A stretch of DNA of 15,340 nt from an uncultured Mailhella sp. (GCA_944324625.1 CALUWZ010000024.1:1-15340), one strand, 5' to 3'; shown: positions 7,235-14,500, numbered from the stretch's first letter. The notes: generated from the letters alone by a model not told the origin. Made by a program: numbers and translations.

Positions 7235-7807
7235 TTATTTAATAATGGAAGGCAGTACCTTCTGATAATATTCATAATCAAGCGGATTAAAACCGACCAG
7301 CTTAGCTTTGCATTCCTCCGCAAGCTCAGGATACGGTCCGTCAATCACAATATCTTTATTGCCTTTTTTCCAAATTTCCTGAGGTGTAAGCTTCAGCTCC
7401 GGAATCTGCCATTTCACGTATTCTCCGCTGTCATAAATGGACGTTGCCGTCACCAGCCTGCCTATATTGGCATAAAATATGGCACAGCAGCACATGGGGC
7501 ACGGTGTTCCCGGAACATAGGCCGAACATTTCCACAAAAAGTCAGGGTCAAATTTTTTGGTGGCCTCACGCACCATATTCATCTCGCCATGGGCGGAAAC
7601 ATCCCTGTCCGTAAAACAGGTGTTCAGCCCTTCAACCAAAATTTCACCGTCAGGCCCGGCAAGCAGACATGCATACGGTTCATTGCCAAGTTCCCTTGCT
7701 TTGTAGCCAAGCTTTATGGCATGAAGCAAAAGCTCTTTGTCCCTTTCGGGAGTAACCCATGAAAATCTGCCGTCTGTCACGGTATTTCCAAAAACAGTTT
7801 TCAGCAT
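7235..7807 (-). CDS. CMP/dCMP-type nucleoside or nucleobase deaminase-like protein
   Basis: 190 residues of the zinc-dependent cytidine-deaminase fold. The catalytic zinc site reads SAHGEMNMV (H73, E75) and PGTPCPMCCCAIFYANI (C103, C106), with an upstream substrate loop GNEPYACLLAGPDGEIL (41-57). The usual HAE is HGE here, which keeps the zinc ligand and the proton-shuttling glutamate. The fold deaminates cytosine, guanine, cytidine, tRNA adenosine or related heterocycles; the exact substrate cannot be read. The C-terminal 60 residues extend beyond the core fold. AGGAG five bases before the ATG at 7807 fixes the start. It is the first gene of an operon with two transporters and is divergent from marR. 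A promoter (TTGACT-17-TATAGT) lies about 50-80 bases upstream and overlaps the proposed MarR site, so repression by the regulator next door is likely. Confidence 0.85.
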   Translation of the reverse strand: MLKTVFGNTVTDGRFSWVTPERDKELLLHAIKLGYKARELGNEPYACLLAGPDGEILVEGLNTCFTDRDVSAHGEMNMVREATKKFDPDFLWKCSAYVPGTPCPMCCCAIFYANIGRLVTATSIYDSGEYVKWQIPELKLTPQEIWKKGNKDIVIDGPYPELAEECKAKLVGFNPLDYEYYQKVLPSIIK

Positions 7808-7859
7808 GATATCTCCTTTTGATTTTTATTTTAAAATATTTATCCTTATCTTTTTTAAA

Positions 7860-7888
7860 ACTATATATTTTAACATTAAAATAGTCAA
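7860..7888 (-). promoter_or_regulatory. Sigma70-like promoter for the deaminase-transporter operon
   Basis: On the minus strand, TTGACT (7888-7883), a 17-base spacer and TATAGT (7865-7860) make a near-consensus promoter. Transcription would start near 7853, about 46 bases before the deaminase ATG. One copy of the inverted motif (7872-7883) fills the spacer, so a bound regulator would block polymerase. Confidence 0.75.
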
Positions 7889-7907
7889 GCATTTTTATTT
7901 TAATGTT
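7872..7907. promoter_or_regulatory. Candidate MarR operator: 12-bp perfect inverted repeat
   Basis: AACATTAAAATA (7872-7883) and its exact reverse complement TATTTTAATGTT (7896-7907) are separated by 12 bases. Each arm is itself close to a palindrome: TTTTAA-CA-TTAAAA at 7868-7881, and a similar one around the second arm. This is what two dimer sites of a winged-helix MarR protein would look like. The left arm lies in the spacer of the leftward promoter and the right arm overlaps the -35 of the rightward promoter. Binding by the adjacent MarR protein is inferred. The region is AT-rich, but a 12-of-12 match placed exactly on both promoters is unlikely to be chance. Confidence 0.65.
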
Positions 7908-7934
7908 GAACTATTTTTTATTTTTTGCTACTAT
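7906..7934 (+). promoter_or_regulatory. Sigma70-like promoter for marR-family gene
   Basis: TTGAAC (7906-7911) and TACTAT (7929-7934) are separated by 17 bases. The predicted start near 7941 gives a very short leader, with GAGG at 7944-7947 and the ATG at 7955. The -35 overlaps the right arm of the inverted repeat, consistent with autoregulation. Confidence 0.6.
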
Positions 7935-7954
7935 TCTTTTTATGAGGTACTTTT

Positions 7955-8479
7955 ATGAAAGATTATGTACAATTACGAAATGAACGCTGGAAAAAAATTT
8001 TTCCGGACATCAAACAAAAAGGATTCTGGGGAAGAATTGTCCGCCTTGCCCATTATTATCACACCCAATGCGACTTGCTTTTGGCAAAGCATGATTTAAA
8101 ACGAAATGAATATGAAATTCTCTGCAGCCTGCTGTATTCAGGCGCACCCTATACAATGACGCCGAAAGAAATCACTGCCCATGCTTTCAAAACTCCCGGA
8201 GCCATTACCAACGGGCTTGACAATTTGGAAAGCAAAGGCCTTGTCATCCGCATGCCCAACAGCGAAAACAGAAGAAGCACACTGGTCGGACTGACAGAAA
8301 AAGGGGAAAAACTCATCAGGGATCTGTTTCCCGAATGCTCCGAAATGGAAAATGAATTGCTGCAAAACATTGATCCCGAGGAACTTCTGCTAGGCATTGA
8401 ATGCATGAAAAAACTGCTTACGGAATTTGAAGACAAAGGAAAATTGGCCATACCCGGTTTTCCGGAACGCGAAGCATAA
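7955..8479 (+). CDS. MarR-family transcriptional regulator
   Basis: 174 residues. The winged helix-turn-helix core lies at about 55-115: YEILCSLLYSGAPYTMTPKEITAHAFKTPGAITNGLDNLESKGLV supplies the recognition helix region, and IRMPNSENRRSTLVGLTEKG the wing. Flanking N- and C-terminal helices would form the dimer interface. MarR proteins are cytoplasmic dimers that usually repress a divergent operon and themselves, and release DNA on binding a small aromatic or other ligand, or on cysteine oxidation. Here the divergent operon is deaminase-EamA-GltS, and the intergenic region holds an inverted repeat overlapping both promoters. The start has GAGG seven bases upstream. It ends in a strong bidirectional terminator that also serves the convergent redox operon. 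Ligand unknown. Confidence 0.93.
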   Translation: MKDYVQLRNERWKKIFPDIKQKGFWGRIVRLAHYYHTQCDLLLAKHDLKRNEYEILCSLLYSGAPYTMTPKEITAHAFKTPGAITNGLDNLESKGLVIRMPNSENRRSTLVGLTEKGEKLIRDLFPECSEMENELLQNIDPEELLLGIECMKKLLTEFEDKGKLAIPGFPEREA

Positions 8480-8509
8480 AAAAAGCGTACCGTTCGGTAC
8501 GCTTTTTTT
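8478..8509. terminator. Bidirectional rho-independent terminator
   Basis: AAAAAAAGCGTACC (8478-8491), loop GTTC, then GGTACGCTTTTTTT (8496-8509) form a perfect 14-bp stem with T runs in both directions. It overlaps the last two bases of the marR stop codon on the plus strand and lies 17 bases beyond the stop of the Fe-S subunit gene on the minus strand, so it ends both converging transcripts. Confidence 0.95.
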
Positions 8510-8525
8510 ATGCATTTCAAAGAAA

Positions 8526-9926
8526 TTATTCTGCATCTTCCTGAGGCTTCAAATGATCGGGCACAATAACCATCTGAAGAAGAAGCGGCTTGATAAAGCT
8601 CCATTCCAAATCCTTGGCTTCTTCCTCATACACTTCTTTCATGTCGCGGATTGCGTCCCAGCAGTTGTGGCAGGGTGCAACAACAAGATTGCAGCCTGTA
8701 GCCTGAATTTGCTGCAGTTTCGGTTTAAGACCGATGTTGCGTTCCGTACGGTAGCGGCCTATGCCGTTGAAACCGCCGCCGCCTCCGCAGCAGTAGTTAT
8801 GTTCACGGTTATTTTCCATTTCATGGAAATCCGTGGCAATATAGCTCATAATGGTGCGTGTTGCTTCGGAAAGGCCGTAGTTTCGGATGTAGTTGCAGGA
8901 ATCCTGCAGGGTAATGGGGGTTTTGATGCGCTTTTCGGGGTCAATCTTAAGCTTGCCTGATTTCAAAGCCTCGGCAACCCATTCCACATAGTGCATGAAA
9001 CGGACGGGAGCTTCCCCGCTTTCAAGACCTGCCCAGTAAGGCCCTTCAATGGTTGTGGCACGGAAAGCATGGCCGCATTCCGTTGCAACAATGGTTTTGG
9101 GACGCAGACGCTTTACGGCGTCATAAATGCGTTCCACGTTCATTTTGCAGCCTTCCCAGTCACCTGCATACATGGTCAGGGAAGTGCTGTCCCAGCCCAC
9201 GCTCGGCATGGTCCAGTTTTCACCGGCAATATGGAACAAAATGGCTGCTTCGGCGAGGTCGTTGGGATAGTGTTTTACCTCACGGGCATTGATGACATAC
9301 ATAATGTCGGCATCTTCCTTATCAATGGGAATTTCAAGGCCGGGCCACTGTTCTTCGTTTTCTTCCACCATCCATTCGCAGGTATCCACAAAATCTTCGC
9401 TGGTAACGTCCATCTGCGCACCGTAAACCCTGTGCATGCCGGAACCGATTTTGAGTTCCCACGGCACAAAGCCCTGTTTGAACAAAAGGCCGCGCAGATA
9501 GCTCATCATGACGCCGGTATCAATGCCGTAAGGACAGTACATGGAACAGCGGTTGCAGGTGGTGCACTGGCTCCATGCAACGTCCATGCAGTGAATCATG
9601 AATTTAGTGTCAACATTGCCTTTGCGGCGGATCAATTCGCCCAAGGTATGCTGGATTTTATAGGAAGGAATTTGTTTGGGGTCATTGTTGTTTGCCGTAT
9701 AAAGAAAACAGCTTTCGGCGCACATGCCGCAGTGGGCGCACACTTCAAGCCATGTACGGGTACGGCTTTTGCAGGTTTCTTCCAAGTCTTTGCGGAGCAT
9801 ATCCACGTCGACTTCAAGATTTTCCATTTCTGCGTAATATTGTTTGCCGCCTTTGTCACTGAGCAGATGTTTTACTTCTTCTTCAGTGGTGAGAGGGGCT
9901 CTTTTGCAAAAAATACCTTCGGGCAT
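8526..9926 (-). CDS. tmcB: Cytoplasmic Fe-S/CCG-domain subunit of a Tmc/Hmc/DsrMK-type redox complex
   Basis: 466 residues, cytoplasmic, with no signal peptide. Two ferredoxin-like [4Fe-4S] sites are visible, [11 protein letters not shown] (C63, C66, C69, C73) and [14 protein letters not shown] (C121, C124, C127, C131). They are followed by heterodisulfide-reductase-like cysteine-rich (CCG) regions: TECGHAFR near 282-289, and a complete one made of DSC344, YCCGGGGG (C379, C380) and APCHNCWD (C419, C422), able to hold the noncubane cluster of HdrB/DsrK-type enzymes. Family members (TmcB, HmcF, DsrK) exchange electrons between the membrane cytochrome b and a cytoplasmic acceptor, possibly DsrC or another thiol protein. 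Length and the opening [18 protein letters not shown] fit TmcB/HmcF better than the longer DsrK. AAGGAG six bases upstream fixes the start. It is the last gene of the operon, 46 bases after the cytochrome b gene. No tmcD follows; the bidirectional terminator does. Confidence 0.83.
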   Translation of the reverse strand: MPEGIFCKRAPLTTEEEVKHLLSDKGGKQYYAEMENLEVDVDMLRKDLEETCKSRTRTWLEVCAHCGMCAESCFLYTANNNDPKQIPSYKIQHTLGELIRRKGNVDTKFMIHCMDVAWSQCTTCNRCSMYCPYGIDTGVMMSYLRGLLFKQGFVPWELKIGSGMHRVYGAQMDVTSEDFVDTCEWMVEENEEQWPGLEIPIDKEDADIMYVINAREVKHYPNDLAEAAILFHIAGENWTMPSVGWDSTSLTMYAGDWEGCKMNVERIYDAVKRLRPKTIVATECGHAFRATTIEGPYWAGLESGEAPVRFMHYVEWVAEALKSGKLKIDPEKRIKTPITLQDSCNYIRNYGLSEATRTIMSYIATDFHEMENNREHNYCCGGGGGFNGIGRYRTERNIGLKPKLQQIQATGCNLVVAPCHNCWDAIRDMKEVYEEEAKDLEWSFIKPLLLQMVIVPDHLKPQEDAE

Positions 9927-9972
9927 TGTAAGCTCCTTATATAAGGTTAAGCGTTATAAGCAACAGCGGGAA

Positions 9973-10653
9973 TTACCAAGGGAAAGCGGGACCGCGGTTT
10001 TGTCCGCCGCGTTTGATCGCATAATCCATGCCGATCTGCGCACGGGTCATAAAGAACAAAACAATATGGGAAAGTTTTGTGAACGGTGCGGCAATAAGGA
10101 AAATTTCAGCGGTAAGGATATGGGCAAATTCCCAAAATTCGTAGCCGGAAGTGCTGAAACGGAACATAATGCCCGTAATGAGAGGAAGACCCGCAAGGGC
10201 AAGCACAAGCCAGTCCTGCTTGGTGGTAAGGGCTTTTGCGGCGGGAACGGCAAATCTGCGGTATACCAGACCAAAGAAACCGAGAAGTGCCACAACGCTG
10301 AGAATATCGGCCAAAGCTCCGGGCAGGGCGGGCAGTGAAATGCCGAACATATATTCAATGACAACAGCGTGCTGCAGAAGGAAGAAAGGCAGAAGCACCA
10401 TGCCGATGTGGAACATGAAGAATACCGCAGTCATAAAGGGATTGATGCGCCATGCGCGGGTTCCGCCGGGAATCATCCATTTAATAATGGAGTGAAACGC
10501 TCCTTTCAGACCAATGCCCATTTTAGGCTTATAGGCAATTCTGTCCAGTTTTTGGCTGAGACCATTGATATACAAAACAACACGGACAATCATGCCGATA
10601 ACGAAAACGGCAACGGCAATATATAAAAACGGACCATAAAGAAGATTTAACAT
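9973..10653 (-). CDS. tmcC: NarI-like membrane cytochrome b subunit of the Tmc-type complex
   Basis: 226 residues with about five membrane segments (roughly 5-27, 74-96, 112-132, 148-165 and 175-201). Four histidines sit inside helices as expected for two b haems: H82 (FMFHIGM), H95 (LLQHAV), H178 (FAHILTA) and H196 (KLSHIVLFF). This is the NarI/DsrM/TmcC fold, which passes electrons between menaquinone or a periplasmic cytochrome and the cytoplasmic Fe-S subunit. The motif RAWRINPFMTAVFFMFHIGMV matches family members from sulfate reducers in my recollection. The start at 10653 has GGAG seven bases upstream. It lies 23 bases after the cytochrome c gene and 46 before the Fe-S gene, forming one operon. 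It could equally be named DsrM-like; the TmcC choice rests on the partner proteins. Confidence 0.82.
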   Translation of the reverse strand: MLNLLYGPFLYIAVAVFVIGMIVRVVLYINGLSQKLDRIAYKPKMGIGLKGAFHSIIKWMIPGGTRAWRINPFMTAVFFMFHIGMVLLPFFLLQHAVVIEYMFGISLPALPGALADILSVVALLGFFGLVYRRFAVPAAKALTTKQDWLVLALAGLPLITGIMFRFSTSGYEFWEFAHILTAEIFLIAAPFTKLSHIVLFFMTRAQIGMDYAIKRGGQNRGPAFPW

Positions 10654-10676
10654 ACAGTTACTCCAACACTGCTGAA

Positions 10677-11063
10677 TTATTTAACGGCAAATTCCTCTGA
10701 ATGACAGCTGCGGCAGCCAGTAATGGCAGGCCCGTCATTCATGTCCGCATGACAGCCGGCGCACTTTCTGTGAAGATAAGCAACCTTTTCGCTCTGAGTT
10801 TTGAAGGAATCGGCATCCATAAAAGATTCATAGTTGTCATCAATATGACAAACCGTGCAATCTTTGCCCAAAGCTTCCAATTCTTCCACATGTTTCTGGT
10901 GAAGAGCATCGCCGTCTTTCATGGTAATGCCGATCATTTCGGCTGGAACAACGCCGAAAGGATGCTTTGCTGCCTCTTCATCGCCCGCATACGCATTTGC
11001 CAAGCCGAATGCAGAAAGGCATAACGCCACAGCCAACACTGATTTTATTAAACTTTTTTTCAT
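10677..11063 (-). CDS. Periplasmic triheme cytochrome c (class III-like)
   Basis: 128 residues. An N-terminal signal peptide (MKKSLIKSVLAVALCLSAFG, cleavage likely after LANAYA, about residue 26) exports it to the periplasm. Three CxxCH haem sites are present: CTVCH (69-73), CAGCH (101-105) and CRSCH (117-121). Further histidines at 34, 55, 58 and 98 can act as distal ligands, so all three haems may be bis-histidine. The mature protein is rich in Asp and Glu. It leads an operon with a TmcC-like and a TmcB-like subunit, so it is the probable periplasmic electron entry or exit point, taking the place of TmcA. TmcA, however, is a tetrahaem acidic cytochrome c3. This protein has one fewer haem and is not like the membrane-anchored triheme DsrJ, so I give no symbol. 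GGGGAG lies three bases before the ATG. Confidence 0.88.
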   Translation of the reverse strand: MKKSLIKSVLAVALCLSAFGLANAYAGDEEAAKHPFGVVPAEMIGITMKDGDALHQKHVEELEALGKDCTVCHIDDNYESFMDADSFKTQSEKVAYLHRKCAGCHADMNDGPAITGCRSCHSEEFAVK

Positions 11064-11175
11064 ACACTCCCCTTTTCGGGTAGAAATTTAAGAAACGGTC
11101 GCAAAAGAAAAATCTTTCAAAAAAAGTAATGCAAAATTGACTTATTCTACTGAATTTTCCGTGCAAAGTATTTAG

Positions 11176-11204
11176 TCTATACATACATTAATGTATTCTG
11201 TCAA
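11176..11204 (-). promoter_or_regulatory. Strong sigma70-like promoter of the redox operon
   Basis: On the minus strand, TTGACA (11204-11199), a 17-base spacer and TATAGA (11181-11176) are close to consensus. Transcription would begin near 11169, leaving a leader of about 105 bases before the cytochrome ATG at 11063. The spacer contains a perfect palindrome, which argues for a regulator acting here. Confidence 0.78.
11183..11196. promoter_or_regulatory. Perfect 14-bp palindrome in the redox-operon promoter (candidate operator)
   Basis: ATACATTAATGTAT is a perfect palindrome lying entirely between the -35 and -10 elements. A dimeric repressor bound there would block transcription. It does not match the Rex (TTGTGA..TCACAA), FNR/CRP (TTGAT..ATCAA or TGTGA..TCACA) or Fur consensus patterns as I know them, so the regulator is unidentified. 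Confidence 0.55.
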
Positions 11205-11310
11205 CTATTGGGCTTTTTATCACAAAATAAAGTATAAAAATGTAACCTGCGCTGCACTTTTAAAATTAATTTAACTGCGGAAAAAATTTTAATTTTTATC
11301 AAAAAAACAC

Positions 11311-11339
11311 TTGCTTTCCTGAACAAAAAAAGCTATTTC
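11311..11339 (+). promoter_or_regulatory. Weak promoter candidate for rpoB
   Basis: TTGCTT (11311-11316) and TATTTC (11334-11339) are 17 bases apart. Each matches consensus at only three of six positions. A second weak pair (TTGGGC at 11208, TATAAA at 11233, spacer 19) also exists. Since no gene on the plus strand precedes rpoB here, a promoter must lie somewhere in this interval, but the sequence does not single one out. Confidence 0.3.
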
Positions 11340-11428
11340 CCAAACACACTTGGAGTGTTTCGGAACAACCATAAAAAGGAAATTGTGCAAACAATTCAAG
11401 AAGATACTAAGAACAACATGAAACTCGA

Positions 11429-11475
11429 CTCCCTGCTTTTACGGACAAAAGCCGGGGGCTTTTTCGTGTTTTTTT
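11429..11475 (+). terminator. Attenuator-like hairpin pair in the rpoB leader
   Basis: Two mutually exclusive stems share the segment AAAAGCC (11447-11453). Stem A pairs CCCTGCTTTT (11431-11440) with AAAAGCCGGG (11447-11456) with one mismatch. Stem B pairs AAAAGCC with GGCTTTT (11457-11463) around a GGG loop. Either is followed by T-rich sequence (TTTTT, then seven T residues at 11469-11475). It lies 86 bases before rpoB with no gene ending just upstream, so it would act as a leader attenuator on rpoB, comparable in position to the rplL-rpoB attenuator of E. coli. Confidence 0.6.
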
Positions 11476-11491
11476 AGCGTTAACCAGCTTG

Positions 11492-11513
11492 CCCAAAAAA
11501 ATACGTTTTTGGG
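11492..11513 (+). other. RNA hairpin in the rpoB leader
   Basis: CCCAAAAA (11492-11499) pairs perfectly with TTTTTGGG (11506-11513) around a six-base loop. No T run follows on the plus strand, so it is not a terminator. It could be an RNA-processing or pausing element, but the A/T-rich stem is weak. Confidence 0.35.
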
Positions 11514-11561
11514 AGAACTTTCCTACAACACCGTAGGACCAAGCCATTTTGAGGTAAAGTA

Positions 11562-14500
11562 ATGGGCCAATTAACGAAGCAATTCGGTAAAATCAAGGTT
11601 TCCATACCTATTCCCCACCTTCTCAATCTGCAGGTAGATTCCTACAAAGTTTTCCTGCAGGAAGGAAGAAAAGAACGTCTTCCCGATGAAGGTCTTGAAG
11701 GGGTTTTCCGTTCCGTATTCCCTATCGAAGATTTCAACCGCACCGCAAGCTTAGAATATTTAAGCTACGACATCAGCGAACCGAAGTATGACCAGGCGGA
11801 ATGTATTTCCAAAGGTCTTACCTATGAGGCTCCAATCCGTCTGAAAGTGCGCCTTGACATCTACGATGTGGACGAAGCAACCGGCAACCGCACATTCCGT
11901 GACGGCAAAGAACAAGACATTTATTTCGGCACGCTTCCGCTCATGACCGAAAAAGGTACTTTCATCATCAACGGTACCGAACGTGTTATTGTTAACCAGC
12001 TGCAGCGTTCACCCGGCATTATCTTTGAGCATGACGGCGGAAAAACCCATACTTCCCATAAAGTTCTGTATTCTTGCCGTGTTATCCCCATGCGCGGTTC
12101 ATGGCTTGACTTTGATTTCGACCATAAAGACATTCTTTATGTGCGCATTGACCGCCGCCGCAAAATGCCCGCCACCGTGCTTCTGAAAGCCATGGGCATG
12201 AGCAAAACCGATATTCTGGACACCTTCTACAAAAAAGAAGAATACCGTCTTGAAGATAATAAAGTGCTTTGGAAAATCCAAAGAGAAATGTACCGCAAAG
12301 AAGCCTGCTATGCCGAAGTAACGGACAAAGAAGGCAAAGTCATCATCAAGCAGGGCAAGGTCATGACCACCCGTGACTGGCGCAATCTCTGCGATTCCGG
12401 CAGAGAATACCTTGAAGTGGACCCTGCGTCCATTTTGGGACTCTTCCTTGCCGCCGACCTTGTGAACCCGTCCACCGGCGAAATCATTGCGGAAGCCGGC
12501 GACGAAATCACCGCAGGCCTCATTGCCGAAATCCACGAAGCAGGCATTAAAGACATACAAATTCTGTACACCCGCGGTGCAGACACCTCTTCCTCCATCC
12601 GCGACACTCTGGCTCTCGACAAAACCACAAGCCAAGAAAAAGCTCAGGAAGAAATCTATCGCAGACTCCGCCCAAGCTCCCCTCCGACTCCGGAAATTGC
12701 GGCGACTTTCTTCGATAACCTTTTCCGCAACATCGACTACTACGACCTTTCATCCGTAGGCCGCTACAAAATCAACCAGCGCCTCGGCATGAACGAAGAT
12801 ACAAACCTGCGCACCCTGACCGACAACGATATTCTCACTGCCATGAAAGTGCTCTGCAACCTGAAGGACACCCATGCCGCAGCCGACGATATCGACCACC
12901 TCGGCAACCGCCGCGTACGCCTTGTCGGCGAATTGGTTGAAAACCAATACCGCATCGGCTTGGTGCGCATGGAACGCGCAATTAAAGAACGCATGAGCAT
13001 TCAGGAAGTCAGCTCCCTCATGCCCCATGACCTGATCAACCCGAAACCTGTTGCCGCCGTGCTGAAAGAATTTTTCGGCACCAGCCAGCTTTCACAGTTC
13101 ATGGACCAAACCAACTCCCTTTCCGAAGTGACCCACAAACGCCGTCTTTCCGCGCTGGGCCCCGGCGGCCTTACCCGTGAAAGAGCAGGCTTTGAAGTCC
13201 GCGACGTTCACTCCTCACACTACGGCCGTATCTGCCCCATCGAAACGCCCGAAGGTCCGAACATCGGTCTTATCGTTTCTTTGACCACGTACGCCAAAGT
13301 AAACGAATTCGGCTTCATCGAAACCCCGTACCGCGTTGTGCGCGACGGCAAAGTAACCGATGAAATCATTCACGTGGACGCCACGAGGGAACTCAACCAA
13401 ATCATTGCCCAAGCCAACGTGCCCACAGAACCCGACGGAACCCTGAAAGGCGAACTCATCACCGCCCGCTCCACGGACGGCGACGTTCTTCAGGTAGGCA
13501 AAGAAGAGGTTACCCTTCAGGACATTTCACCGGGACAGATGGTTTCCATTTCCGCTGCGCTCATTCCGTTCCTTGAACACGACGACGCAAACCGCGCACT
13601 CATGGGTTCAAACATGCAGCGTCAGGCCGTTCCGCTTCTGCGCTCAGAACGTCCTCTCGTAGGCACGGGCATGGAAATCGACGTTGCCCGCGACTCAGGC
13701 GCCTGCCTTGTTGCCGAAGGCGACGGCGTTGTCCGCTATGCCGACGCGGAACGCGTCATTGTGGCGTACGACGATTTGTATATGGAAGACTACGGCGGAA
13801 TCCGTACCTATAACCTTTTGAAATACCACAAGTCCAACCAGAACTCCTGCTTTGGCCAAAAACCAAGCTGCATGCCCGGTCAGCGCTTCAAAAAAGGCGA
13901 CATTCTTGCCGACGGCCCGGGCATTGACAACGGCGAACTGGCGCTTGGCAAAAACCTCACCGTAGCCTTTATGCCGTGGTGCGGTTTCAACTACGAAGAC
14001 TCCGTTCTCATTTCCGAAAAAATGGTTAAGGAAGACATTTACACTTCCGTACACATTGAGGAATTTGAAGTCGTAGCCCGTGACACCAAGCTCGGCCCCG
14101 AAGAAATTACAAGAGATATCCCCAACGTCAGCGAAGACATGCTCCGCAACCTTGACGGCAGCGGTGTCATCCGCATCGGTGCGCCCGTAAAACCCGACGA
14201 CATTCTGGTGGGCAAAATCACACCGAAGGGCGAAACCCAGCTTACTCCCGAAGAAAAGCTTCTGCGCGCAATCTTCGGCGACAAAGCCCGTGACGTAAAA
14301 AATACATCCCTCAAAGTTCCCCCGGGAATCGAAGGAACCGTTATTGACGTAAAACTGTTCAACCGTCGTTCCGGCGAAAAAGACGAACGCACGCACGAAA
14401 TTGAAAATTACGAAATAGCGAAACTCGACAAAAAAGAAGCCGATCACGTACGCGCGCTTACCAACCGCACCCGTGAACGCATGCGTCCGCTCTGCGAAGG

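Larger units (their letters stand above)
11064..11561. other. 498-bp divergent intergenic region between the redox operon and rpoB
   Basis: This AT-rich region contains no recognisable full gene and in particular no rplL. On its left side are the leader and promoter of the redox operon (promoter at 11176-11204 with a palindrome in the spacer). On its right side is the rpoB leader: a weak promoter candidate, an attenuator-like hairpin set (11429-11475), a further hairpin (11492-11513) and the rpoB ribosome site (GAGG, 11551-11554). A 30-codon open frame from a GTG at 11385 is noted separately as a finding. Confidence 0.8.

Noticed and set aside
6301..7344. Longer version of the EamA gene starting at 7344
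   Set aside because: It would add 40 non-family residues and overlap the deaminase gene by about 110 bases. The ATG at 7224 has a ribosome site and fits the operon spacing.
8991..9944. 317-codon plus-strand frame opposite the Fe-S subunit gene
   Set aside because: It lies almost wholly within the well-supported tmcB-like gene, has no ribosome site and has shadow-like composition.
11183..11196. Rex or FNR site in the redox-operon promoter
   Set aside because: The palindrome ATACATTAATGTAT lacks the TTGTGA/TCACAA or TTGAT/ATCAA half-sites, so I list it only as an unidentified operator.
11064..11561. A hidden rplL gene or remnant before rpoB
   Set aside because: None of the frames shows the conserved L7/L12 C-terminal sequence, and the region is AT-rich with hairpins and promoter-like elements.
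12099..12635. 178-codon minus-strand frame inside rpoB
   Set aside because: Same antisense effect; Phe/Gly/Val-rich translation without recognisable motifs.
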